This document shows positions 1-6,254 of a stretch of 11,815 nucleotides of DNA, in pieces. A program made the position numbers and the translations under genes. The notes under the pieces are model-generated. The model saw nothing but the letters and a program-made list of their open reading frames with translations. It did no database searches and was not told the origin of the DNA. Each line of letters starts with the position of its first letter. Position 1 is the stretch's first letter. Source of the DNA: an uncultured Prevotella sp. (lineage in GTDB: Bacteria; Bacteroidota; Bacteroidia; Bacteroidales; Bacteroidaceae); the NCBI GenBank assembly GCA_945637645.1, contig CALZDK010000046.1, positions 1-11,815 of the forward strand, written 5' to 3'.

Positions 1-802
1 TTCTTATCATTTCTCTCATTATTTCCGTCATCAGCGGCTGCGCCTTGTTGGCAGCAACCTGCACTTCCTCGTGGCTCACCTCCACTGGTTGGTCTTCAAG
101 TCCAAGGTCGGTGATTATACTGATGCCGAAGGTCCTTATGCCGCAGTGATGTGCTACGATTACCTCTGGCACTGTACTCATACCTACGGCATCGGCTCCC
201 ATGCGGTGATACATTTTATATTCTGCGGGGGTCTCATACGTTGGTCCCTGCACTCCCATATACACGCCGTGTACCACACGTATGCCTTTCTCAGCAGCTA
301 TACGGTCTGCCTGTGCTATCAGGGCGTGGTCGTAGGTTTCGTGCATGTCGAGGAATCGAGGCCCCGTGGGGAAATTCTTTCCGCGCAGCGGGTGTTCCGG
401 GAAGAAGTTTATATGGTCGGTGATAATCATGAGGTCACCAATGCGGAATTCCGGATTCATTCCTCCCGAGGCATTGCTCACGAAGAGAGTGTCGATGCCC
501 AGTTCGTACATCACTCTTATTGGGAATGTCACCTCCTTCATCGAGTATCCCTCATAGTAGTGGAAGCGTCCTTCCATTGCCATAATGTCCTTTCCTCCGA
601 GTTTTCCGAAGATTAGTTTCCCTGAATGTCCCTCAACGGTTGACACTGGGAAGTTCGGTATATCCGTGTATGGGAACTCGTATGCTTCAGTTATTTCTGA
701 AGCTAATTGTCCGAGGCCTGTCCCCAGAATGATGGCGGTTGTGGGACTTGTGGTCATCCTTTGTCTTAGCCAGGATGCTGTTTCTTGAATTCTTTCGTAC
801 AT
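1..802 (-). CDS. punA: Purine nucleoside phosphorylase (trimeric type), 3' end cut by window edge
   Basis: Cytoplasmic enzyme of purine salvage that splits purine nucleosides with phosphate into base and (deoxy)ribose-1-phosphate. The frame is open from ATG at 802 to the left edge, 267 codons; the family is about 270 residues, so only a few codons should be missing. Visible family landmarks are the phosphate loop around AIILGTGLG (residues 23-31), EGHSGKL, GRFHYYEG, SNASGGMNPEF and GMSTVPEVIVA with the purine-contacting Glu213. The position matching human Asn243 is Asp232 (in SIITDLG), which may change base preference. ATG at 802 is preferred because MYERIQETA resembles the usual amino end; ATG at 757 is the alternative. 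The upstream sequence AATAGGAT is a weak ribosome site. The gene overlaps the end of lpxK by 116 bases and is the last visible gene of the sppA operon. Confidence 0.93.
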   Translation of the reverse strand, partial: MYERIQETASWLRQRMTTSPTTAIILGTGLGQLASEITEAYEFPYTDIPNFPVSTVEGHSGKLIFGKLGGKDIMAMEGRFHYYEGYSMKEVTFPIRVMYELGIDTLFVSNASGGMNPEFRIGDLMIITDHINFFPEHPLRGKNFPTGPRFLDMHETYDHALIAQADRIAAEKGIRVVHGVYMGVQGPTYETPAEYKMYHRMGADAVGMSTVPEVIVAHHCGIRTFGISIITDLGLEDQPVEVSHEEVQVAANKAQPLMTEIMREMIR

Positions 803-1856
803 ATCCTATTATGTTTTCGTTAAATTTTTCTTGGTTCTCCATAAATTGTATTCTTACTGGAAGAGAGTATATGGAGTGTCTCACTTCCTCGTCCAGCCCG
901 TTTGTCTCCACCAGCCTTGTAGCGTCTTTCTCCGTTGTAACGATGATTTTCGGCTGTGGCAGCGAGGCAAAGGTGGTGTTTATAAGGTCTATGTCGCGCC
1001 GAGTGAACCTGTGATGGTCTGAGAAGGCAAGTTTTGTGATTGTCTTCGCAAAGGGTTCCATGTCCACTTCCATCTGTTTTGGCGACGCGATGCCTGTTAG
1101 AAGCAGCACGTTGGTATTGCCTCCTACACTCTCAAGCGTCCGTTCCTCTCCGCAGAACACTGGCTGGAGTTTGTCATACACCAGTGTTGTGAAATACAGG
1201 TGCTGATACGGATATAGTGCCATTGCCTTAGTAATGACCCTAAACTCCATAGGTTTCAGGTTTTTTGGACATTTTGTTATTATCACTATGTCAGCCCTGT
1301 TTTTTCCGCTGAGTGGCTCGCGCAGCCTTCCTGCAGGCAGCAGTTTGTCGTAGATTATGAGTCGGTGGTAATCTACGAGTAGTATGTTTATCCCCGGTTT
1401 GACGTATCTATGCTGAAACGCATCGTCGAGCAGCACCACGTCAATGTCCTTCACGGTTGACCCGTCGGTGAGTTTCCTTATTCCGTTGACACGTTTTCTG
1501 TCCACGGCAACGGTGACTTCGGGAAACTTCCTTGCCATCTGCATCGGTTCGTCACCAATGGTTCGTGTGGATGATTCCCTGTCGGCAATGATAAATCCTT
1601 TTGTCCGCCGTTTGTATCCCCTGCTTAGCACCGCCACCTTCGCCTTGTGTTTGAGCAGTCTGATGAGGTATTCCACATGTGGGGTTTTGCCCGTTCCTCC
1701 CACGGTAATATTTCCCACGGAGATGACAGGCACGTCGAAGCTGTGCGATTTCAGCAGTCCTATCTCAAACAGGGAGTTACGAATTCTCACCCCTAAGCCG
1801 TAAATCCAGCTTAGGGGCAATAGCCATTCGTTTATCTTTATGAAATCGCCTTCCAT
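687..1856 (-). CDS. lpxK: Tetraacyldisaccharide 4'-kinase LpxK
   Basis: Inner-membrane-associated kinase of the Raetz pathway: it phosphorylates the 4' position of the tetraacyldisaccharide-1-phosphate to give lipid IVA. 389 residues. The amino end has a hydrophobic stretch (WLLPLSWIYGLGV, 11-23), then the Walker A motif GGTGKTP (53-59), SRGYKRRTKG (78-87), GDEPMQMARK (101-110), LDDAFQHR (143-150) and SDHHRFTRRD near residue 280, all typical of LpxK; Asp102 of the GDEP motif and the histidine of the last motif are probably catalytic (from memory of Aquifex LpxK). It starts 13 bases after the sppA stop, with AGGGAAACGGAA before the ATG, so it is probably cotranscribed. E. coli LpxK is 328 residues. 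Here residues 352-389 are read from DNA that also encodes the start of the nucleoside phosphorylase in another frame, and this basic tail does not look like a folded part of the family. Confidence 0.95.
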   Translation of the reverse strand: MEGDFIKINEWLLPLSWIYGLGVRIRNSLFEIGLLKSHSFDVPVISVGNITVGGTGKTPHVEYLIRLLKHKAKVAVLSRGYKRRTKGFIIADRESSTRTIGDEPMQMARKFPEVTVAVDRKRVNGIRKLTDGSTVKDIDVVLLDDAFQHRYVKPGINILLVDYHRLIIYDKLLPAGRLREPLSGKNRADIVIITKCPKNLKPMEFRVITKAMALYPYQHLYFTTLVYDKLQPVFCGEERTLESVGGNTNVLLLTGIASPKQMEVDMEPFAKTITKLAFSDHHRFTRRDIDLINTTFASLPQPKIIVTTEKDATRLVETNGLDEEVRHSIYSLPVRIQFMENQEKFNENIIGYVRKNSRNSILAKTKDDHKSHNRHHSGDRPRTISFRNN

Positions 1857-1869
1857 TTCCGTTTCCCTA

Positions 1870-3642
1870 CTATTTTATAATAAGGTGGTAAGGCATTCTT
1901 GCCTGCAATGTCGGCTGACTGTTGATGTTCTTCACCATCATCATCGGCTCATAGTAGTCGCCAAGGGTGGATTTGAGTTGTTCGTCGAGATAGTTGCCGT
2001 TGCCGCCCTGCACACTGTTTAGAATCTGGTCGAGGAAGTCTGGAGCGTCAGGATAGCTTGCCGTCTTGTAGTCGCCGGTCACCTTTGCCAGCTCTGCAGC
2101 CTTTGCAATGGCGTCGTCAACCCCTCCAAGTGCATCGACGAGTCTGATCTTCAGAGCATCCTTGCCGAGCCACACACGTCCCTGTCCTATCTTGTCCACG
2201 TCGGCAACCTTCATTCCCCTACCGTCAGCCACACGCTTCATGAACAGGTTGTAGCCGTTGTTGACGTAGTTCTGCATTATAGCTATCTCCTCTACTGTCA
2301 TTGGGCGCGAAGTGGTGCCGAAGTCACTCATGTTATTTGTCTTCACCACGTCGAACTTCAGCCCAAGTTTCTGTGTCAAGAGATCGCTTACGTCTGGAAT
2401 CATGCCAAAGATGCCTATGCTTCCTGTCAGTGTTGTCGGCTCTGCCACTATATAGTTTGCTGCGCAGCTGAGGTAGTAGCCTCCCGAAGCAGCCATTCCT
2501 CCCATCGACACCACTACCGGTTTCTTTGCCTTTAGCTTTGTCACAGCGTTCCATATCTGCTCCGAAGCGTATGCGCTTCCGCCGCCCGAGTTAACTCGCA
2601 GCACCACAGCCTTAACCTCATCGTCGTTCATAAGGTTCTCAAGGTCCTTCGACACGTCAACGCCGCTTATGCAGGCTCCCGTCTGTCCGTCGCTTGTGTT
2701 CACCACGTCGCCGTAGGCATAATACACAGCTATCTCGTTGTCAGACTTGTTTTTCTTTGGAATATTGTTCATGTCGGCAATGGAGAGCTGGTTTATCTCC
2801 TCGTCGTTGGCTATTCCGAGTCGTTTCTTTATCGAAGCCTTCACCTCATCGGTGTAGAGTAGCTTGTCAACGAGCTTCATAGCCACATAGTCCTTGGCGT
2901 CGGCAAAAGTAATAAGGTTGTCGGCATATTCATTAAGCTTAGCCACAGAAAGTTTTCGGCTTGCAGCCACGTCGCCCACTATCGTGTTCCATATTCCACT
3001 GATGTACATTGTGGTCTGCTCACGGTTGGCGTCACTCATGTGGTCCTCTGTAAAAGGCTCTACAGCACTCTTGTATGTACCAACCTTTACCACCTGCATT
3101 TTCACTCCTATCTTTGCGAGCAAGTCGCGGTAATACATAGGCTGTGCGGCGAGTCCGTGCCAGTCGAGCATTCCGTTGGGATTGAGCAACACCTCGTCGG
3201 CAACGGAGCAGATATAGTAAGCCGCCTGTGTGTACTGGTCGGCGTAAGCCACAATCCATTTTCCGCTCTTCTTGAAATCCACGAGAGCCTTGCGCAAAGC
3301 CTGGCAAGAGGCGTAGGAGTCTGGCATAAACGCTCCTGCCTCAATGTATATTCCCTTGATTTCGTCCTCGCCCTTGGCCTTCCTTATTGCGGCAAGAGCC
3401 TCGTCAAGTCCAATGTTCAGTCCAGCTTCTCCCATCATGTATCCGATAGGGTTGTCTTCAGCCCTCTCGTCCATCGTACCTGAAAGCGGCAGCACAAAGA
3501 CCGACTTTTCCTTTACCACTGTGGATGCATCTTGTGATGCCACCATTCCCATCAGCGAGATTACGCCGATGATTCCGATGACAATAGCGAAAATCACCAT
3601 TCCGATGACCGTCGCAAGGGTGTACTTAAGAAATTCTTTCAT
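1870..3642 (-). CDS. sppA: Signal peptide peptidase SppA, 67K type
   Basis: Membrane-anchored serine protease facing the periplasm that digests signal peptides left after secretion. 590 residues, close to the long E. coli form (618) and unlike the short half-size SppA. One N-terminal membrane anchor spans about residues 8-33 (rich in V, I, G, M). Two tandem peptidase S49 domains follow. The probable catalytic Lys191 lies in VGTYKSAVEPF in the first domain, and the nucleophile Ser386 in GGMAASGGYY in the second, matching the Lys209/Ser409 dyad of E. coli. NSGGGSAYASEQIW (351-364) and TLTGSIGIFG (404-413) are further S49 landmarks. It is the first gene of the operon with lpxK and the nucleoside phosphorylase, and it has a consensus promoter 32 bases upstream. 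All key residues are present. Confidence 0.96.
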   Translation of the reverse strand: MKEFLKYTLATVIGMVIFAIVIGIIGVISLMGMVASQDASTVVKEKSVFVLPLSGTMDERAEDNPIGYMMGEAGLNIGLDEALAAIRKAKGEDEIKGIYIEAGAFMPDSYASCQALRKALVDFKKSGKWIVAYADQYTQAAYYICSVADEVLLNPNGMLDWHGLAAQPMYYRDLLAKIGVKMQVVKVGTYKSAVEPFTEDHMSDANREQTTMYISGIWNTIVGDVAASRKLSVAKLNEYADNLITFADAKDYVAMKLVDKLLYTDEVKASIKKRLGIANDEEINQLSIADMNNIPKKNKSDNEIAVYYAYGDVVNTSDGQTGACISGVDVSKDLENLMNDDEVKAVVLRVNSGGGSAYASEQIWNAVTKLKAKKPVVVSMGGMAASGGYYLSCAANYIVAEPTTLTGSIGIFGMIPDVSDLLTQKLGLKFDVVKTNNMSDFGTTSRPMTVEEIAIMQNYVNNGYNLFMKRVADGRGMKVADVDKIGQGRVWLGKDALKIRLVDALGGVDDAIAKAAELAKVTGDYKTASYPDAPDFLDQILNSVQGGNGNYLDEQLKSTLGDYYEPMMMVKNINSQPTLQARMPYHLIIK

Positions 3643-3673
3643 TGTTTTTTTCCTTTTCTTTTATAATGTGTGG

Positions 3674-3703
3674 CAAAGATAGCGTTTTTTTTCCTTTTAG
3701 CAA
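3674..3703 (-). promoter_or_regulatory. Housekeeping-type Bacteroidetes promoter of sppA operon
   Basis: Read on the minus strand, TTG (3703-3701) is followed after 19 bases by TATCTTTG (3681-3674), a full match to the Bacteroidetes -33/-7 form TTG-N19-21-TAnnTTTG. Transcription would start roughly 7 bases further on, giving a short, A-rich leader to the sppA ATG at 3642. No other promoter is seen inside the operon. Confidence 0.75.
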
Positions 3704-3756
3704 TGAAAAAACGGATAAAAGTGAGAGAAATATGGAAAAAAAGTGAAAATATGGAC

Positions 3757-3769
3757 TGACAATTTGTCA
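3757..3769 (+). promoter_or_regulatory. Perfect palindrome TGACAA-T-TTGTCA upstream of groES
   Basis: A 13-base perfect inverted repeat with 6-base arms around a single T. A further half-site, TTGTC, lies at 3772-3776, eight bases after the second arm. The end of the palindrome is 13 bases before the GG of the sigma-54-like promoter. It is a probable binding site for a dimeric regulator of groESL; the regulator is not encoded in this window. Confidence 0.5.
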
Positions 3770-3780
3770 TATTGTCTCTT

Positions 3781-3797
3781 TTGGCATGATTTTAGCA
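3781..3797 (+). promoter_or_regulatory. Sigma-54-like promoter of groESL
   Basis: TTGGCATGATTTTAGCA differs from the sigma-54 consensus YTGGCACGRNNNTTGCW at two positions and has the required GG-N10-GC spacing (GG 3783-3784, GC 3795-3796). No TTG/TAnnTTTG promoter was found on the plus strand between sppA and groES. The predicted start is near 3808, giving a leader of about 70 bases. Use of this site by RpoN is inference. Confidence 0.5.
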
Positions 3798-3811
3798 GTT
3801 ACCGAGAGTGA

Positions 3812-3840
3812 AGGCTGGCAACGCAAAGTGCCTCAAGCCT
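3812..3840 (+). other. Hairpin at the start of the groESL leader
   Basis: AGGCT (3812-3816) pairs with AGCCT (3836-3840), and GGCA (3817-3820) pairs with TGCC (3829-3832). This leaves a TCA bulge and an 8-base loop. It would sit within a few bases of the predicted 5' end of the groESL messenger, where it could protect the RNA or respond to temperature. It does not cover the groES start codon, so a classical thermometer is unlikely. Confidence 0.35.
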
Positions 3841-3877
3841 GAGAAAGAATTGTATAACTTAATAATATAAAAACATT

Positions 3878-4150
3878 ATGAACATCAAACCATTGGCTGA
3901 CAGGGTGCTCGTACTCCCTGCACCAGCAGAAGAGAAAGTAGGCGGAATCATCATTCCGGACACAGCTAAGGAGAAACCATTACACGGCAAGGTAGTTGCA
4001 ACAGGCAACGGAACCAAGGACGAAGAAATGGTACTCAAGGAGGGCGACGAGGTGCTTTACGGAAAATACTCTGGCACTGAGTTGGAATATGAGGGAACAA
4101 AATACCTGATGATGCGTCAGAGCGACGTATTGGCGGTAATCGCACAGTAA
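3878..4150 (+). CDS. groES: Co-chaperonin GroES
   Basis: 10-kDa co-chaperonin that forms the seven-subunit lid on the GroEL ring. 90 residues, which is normal length. The amino end MNIKPLADRVLVLPAPAEE, the mobile loop around residues 17-32 (VGGIIIPDTAKEKP), the GDEVLYGKYSGTE segment and the end MRQSDVLAVIAQ are all standard. It is the first gene of groESL, 46 bases ahead of groEL. The leader (AATAATATAAAAACATT) has no clear Shine-Dalgarno sequence, as is common in this phylum. The upstream region carries a sigma-54-like site and a palindrome. Confidence 0.97.
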   Translation: MNIKPLADRVLVLPAPAEEKVGGIIIPDTAKEKPLHGKVVATGNGTKDEEMVLKEGDEVLYGKYSGTELEYEGTKYLMMRQSDVLAVIAQ

Positions 4151-4162
4151 GATTAAAACAAT

Positions 4163-4182
4163 AAAGAATTAAAAGATTAAAG
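4163..4182 (+). repeat. AT-rich intergenic repeat, copy 1 (groES-groEL spacer)
   Basis: AAAGAATTAAAAGATTAAA recurs with one mismatch at 7798-7816 after the kinase gene, in the same orientation. Both copies sit directly after a stop codon within an operon. It may be a family of small intergenic spacers; no protein or RNA role is evident. Confidence 0.4.
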
Positions 4183-4196
4183 GTTTATAGAACATT

Positions 4197-5828
4197 ATGG
4201 CTAAAGACATAAAATTCGACGTGGATGCGCGCGAGATGCTGAAGAAAGGTGTTGACCAGCTCGCCAACGCAGTGAAAGTAACACTCGGTCCTAAGGGCCG
4301 CAACGTGATTATCGAGAAGAAGTTTGGCGCACCGCAAATCACCAAGGACGGTGTTACGGTAGCTAAGGAAATAGAACTTGAAGACCGCTTCGAGAATACT
4401 GGCGCACAGCTTGTTAAGAGTGTGGCAAGTAAGACTGGCGACGACGCCGGCGACGGAACAACCACAGCCACCATACTCACACAGAGCATCGTTAACGTGG
4501 GTCTGAAGAACGTTACCGCAGGCGCCAACCCAATGGATCTCAAGCGTGGTATCGACAAGGCGGTGGCTGCCGTTGTTGAGCACATCAAGAAGAGCGCAGA
4601 GAAGGTTGACGACAACTACGACAAGATTGAGCAGGTTGCCACAGTGTCTGCCAACAACGACCCTGAGATTGGTAAACTCATCGCCGATGCCATGCGCAAA
4701 GTGAGCAAGGACGGAGTTATCACCATCGAGGAAAGCAAGAGCCGCGACACCTATACAAATGTTGTTGAGGGAATGCAGTTCGACCGTGGCTACCTCAGCG
4801 GCTATTTCGTTACCGACGCCGACAAGATGGAGTGCGTTATGGACAACCCATACATTCTCATCTACGACAAGAAGATAAGCAACATAAAGGATTTCCTGCC
4901 TATTCTGCAGCCAGCCGCAGAGAGCGGCCGTCCAATGCTCGTCATTGCAGAAGACGTTGACTCAGAGGCTCTCACCACTCTCGTTGTGAACCGTCTGCGC
5001 GGAGGTCTGAAGATTTGCGCCGTTAAGGCTCCTGGCTTCGGCGACCGCCGCAAGGCAATGCTCGAGGACATCGCAACCCTCACTGGCGGACTCGTAATTA
5101 GCGAGGAGAAGGGCCTGAAGTTGGAACAGGCCACTCTCGACATGCTCGGCACCTGCGACAAGGTGACCGTAAGCAAAGACAACACCACCATCGTTAACGG
5201 TGCCGGCGACAAGCAGCTCATTGCCGACCGCGTGGCAATGATTAAGAACGAGATCGCCAACACCACAAGCTCCTATGACAAGGAGAAGCTCCAGGAGCGT
5301 CTGGCAAAACTCGCCGGTGGCGTGGCAGTGCTCTATGTCGGTGCCAACAGCGAGGTTGAGATGAAGGAGAAGAAAGACCGTGTTGACGATGCTCTCTGCG
5401 CCACTCGTGCCGCTGTAGAGGAAGGTGTGGTTGCCGGTGGAGGCACCACCTACATCCGTGCCCTCGACGCTCTGAAGGACCTCAAGAGCGACAACGCCGA
5501 TGAGCAGACCGGTATCAACATCGTGGAGCGTGCCATCGAGGAGCCTCTGCGCCAGATTGTAGCCAACGCCGGAGGCGAGGGTGCAGTAGTGGTACAGAAG
5601 GTAAGAGAGGGCGAAGGCGACTTCGGCTACAACGCCCGCACCGACAGCTACGAGGACCTGCGCAAGGCTGGAGTGATCGACCCTGCCAAGGTAGCACGCG
5701 TGGCTTTGGAGAACGCCGCCTCCATAGCAGGCATGTTCCTCACCACCGAGTGCCTCATCGTTGACAAACCAGAGGACAAGGCAGCAATGCCAATGGGTGG
5801 CGCACCTGGAATGGGCGGCATGATGTAA
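4197..5828 (+). CDS. groEL: Chaperonin GroEL
   Basis: 60-kDa chaperonin that forms the double-ring ATP-driven folding chamber in the cytoplasm. 543 residues, normal length. Visible landmarks are VTLGPKGRNV (28-37), GAPQITKDGVTVAKEIELED, the ATP-binding segment AGDGTTTAT with Asp86 (E. coli Asp87), the apical segment VKAPGFGDRRKAMLEDIA, and DRVDDALCATRAAVEEGVVAGGG with the hydrolytic aspartate. The tail ends GGAPGMGGMM, the usual flexible Gly-Met repeat. It is cotranscribed with groES. No strong terminator follows directly; the first good one is at 6072. Confidence 0.99.
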   Translation: MAKDIKFDVDAREMLKKGVDQLANAVKVTLGPKGRNVIIEKKFGAPQITKDGVTVAKEIELEDRFENTGAQLVKSVASKTGDDAGDGTTTATILTQSIVNVGLKNVTAGANPMDLKRGIDKAVAAVVEHIKKSAEKVDDNYDKIEQVATVSANNDPEIGKLIADAMRKVSKDGVITIEESKSRDTYTNVVEGMQFDRGYLSGYFVTDADKMECVMDNPYILIYDKKISNIKDFLPILQPAAESGRPMLVIAEDVDSEALTTLVVNRLRGGLKICAVKAPGFGDRRKAMLEDIATLTGGLVISEEKGLKLEQATLDMLGTCDKVTVSKDNTTIVNGAGDKQLIADRVAMIKNEIANTTSSYDKEKLQERLAKLAGGVAVLYVGANSEVEMKEKKDRVDDALCATRAAVEEGVVAGGGTTYIRALDALKDLKSDNADEQTGINIVERAIEEPLRQIVANAGGEGAVVVQKVREGEGDFGYNARTDSYEDLRKAGVIDPAKVARVALENAASIAGMFLTTECLIVDKPEDKAAMPMGGAPGMGGMM

Positions 5829-5836
5829 TCCACAGA

Positions 5837-5883
5837 TTGCAAATCTGATACTATCTTTGCAAATTTATCATAATTTTTGCAAA
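5837..5883 (+). repeat. Three TTGCAAA copies at exact 20-base spacing
   Basis: TTGCAAA begins at 5837, 5857 and 5877, so the copies fall on the same face of the helix about two turns apart. The first is the core of the small hairpin CAGATT-GCA-AATCTG (5833-5847), just after the groEL stop. The array lies 27 bases upstream of the TTG of the next promoter (5910). It may be a regulator-binding array for that promoter or a coincidence of AT-rich sequence. Confidence 0.4.
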
Positions 5884-5909
5884 AGAGGCAAATTTTCCGT
5901 GGAAATTGG

Positions 5910-5940
5910 TTGCAAGTTACTTGTATTTTTACTAACTTTG
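5910..5940 (+). promoter_or_regulatory. Bacteroidetes promoter of the candidate small RNA
   Basis: TTG (5910-5912), 20 bases, TAACTTTG (5933-5940) is a full match to the -33/-7 form. No open frame of note follows on this strand before the terminator at 6072-6105, so the product is probably a non-coding RNA or a leader. Confidence 0.65.
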
Positions 5941-5946
5941 CAGCGG

Positions 5947-6105
5947 TTTTCATAGGATTTAGGCTCAGAAAGAGCCGATAAACGATAAAAACGCCACTGA
6001 AATAAGTGAAGTAAAAGATATTTTTTTGATTTGTTTTAGTAGATTAGTTTTTAAGTAGTTTGTTTTTTGGGAATCGGCTGCCGGGAGGTAGCCGATTTTT
6101 CTTTT
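5947..6105 (+). ncRNA. Candidate structured small RNA, about 160 nt
   Basis: This segment is bounded by a consensus promoter and a strong intrinsic terminator and has no credible coding frame. Visible folds are a hairpin GGCTC-AGAAA-GAGCC (5962-5976), enclosed by a possible outer pairing of GCGGTTTT (5943-5950) with the AAAACGC run near 5987-5993, and a small CACT/AGTG hairpin near 5994-6007, before the terminator. AGCCGAT occurs both at 5973-5979 and in the right arm of the terminator (6090-6096), so the left arm ATCGGCT (6073-6079) can pair with either. That gives a switch-like choice between termination and an earlier pairing. I do not recognise the RNA family. It lies 150 bases upstream of the kinase-RapZ gene. 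It could instead be an attenuated leader. The 5' end is estimated from the promoter. Confidence 0.45.
6072..6105 (+). terminator. Strong intrinsic terminator with GGGA tetraloop
   Basis: AATCGGCTGCC (6072-6082) pairs with GGTAGCCGATT (6087-6097) over 11 bp with one G-U pair, closed by a GGGA loop of the GNRA type and followed by TTTCTTTT. It would end the candidate small RNA, and also any read-through from groEL. Confidence 0.85.
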
Positions 6106-6205
6106 ATCCCCACCTTTAATCGCCTTCTTGCCCTTGTCCGACGCGGGGAAACGTGAAAAGACTGACAAAAAATGAGGGGAACGATGTTTTTATGCCCTTT
6201 TTATT
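6106..6205. other. Rest of the groEL-kinase gap, nothing identified
   Basis: Together with the items from 5829 to 6105, this fills the 426-base gap between groEL and the kinase gene. After the terminator I see only weak short complementarities (TCCCC at 6107-6111 with GGGGA at 6145-6149) and no gene. The kinase promoter begins at 6206. Confidence 0.5.
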
Positions 6206-6235
6206 TTGGATTGTCTCTTTTTTACATTAACTTTG
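6206..6235 (+). promoter_or_regulatory. Bacteroidetes promoter of the kinase-RapZ / nucleotidyltransferase operon
   Basis: TTG (6206-6208), 19 bases, TAACTTTG (6228-6235) matches the -33/-7 form. The start codon at 6255 is only about 13 bases past the expected transcription start, so the messenger would have a very short leader without a Shine-Dalgarno sequence. Confidence 0.75.
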
Positions 6236-6254
6236 TACCCAAATTATTGCAATA

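Noticed and set aside
71..616. 181-codon open frame on the plus strand across the nucleoside phosphorylase
   Set aside because: Antisense to a clear conserved enzyme; its composition is rich in His, Tyr and Cys and it has no recognisable domain.
3792..3814. CIRCE-like element (TTAGCA...GAGTG) before groES
   Set aside because: The arms are only partly matched and separated by five bases in place of nine; the left part is better explained by the sigma-54-like -12 box.
5852..5859. TATCTTTG -7 box just after groEL
   Set aside because: No TTG lies 18-21 bases upstream; the match overlaps the TTGCAAA array and is weaker than the promoter at 5910-5940.
5965..6168. 67-codon open frame on the minus strand in the groEL-kinase gap
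   Set aside because: It runs through the plus-strand terminator hairpin and has no promoter, ribosome site or recognisable homology; its hydrophobic C-terminal end comes from AT-rich DNA.
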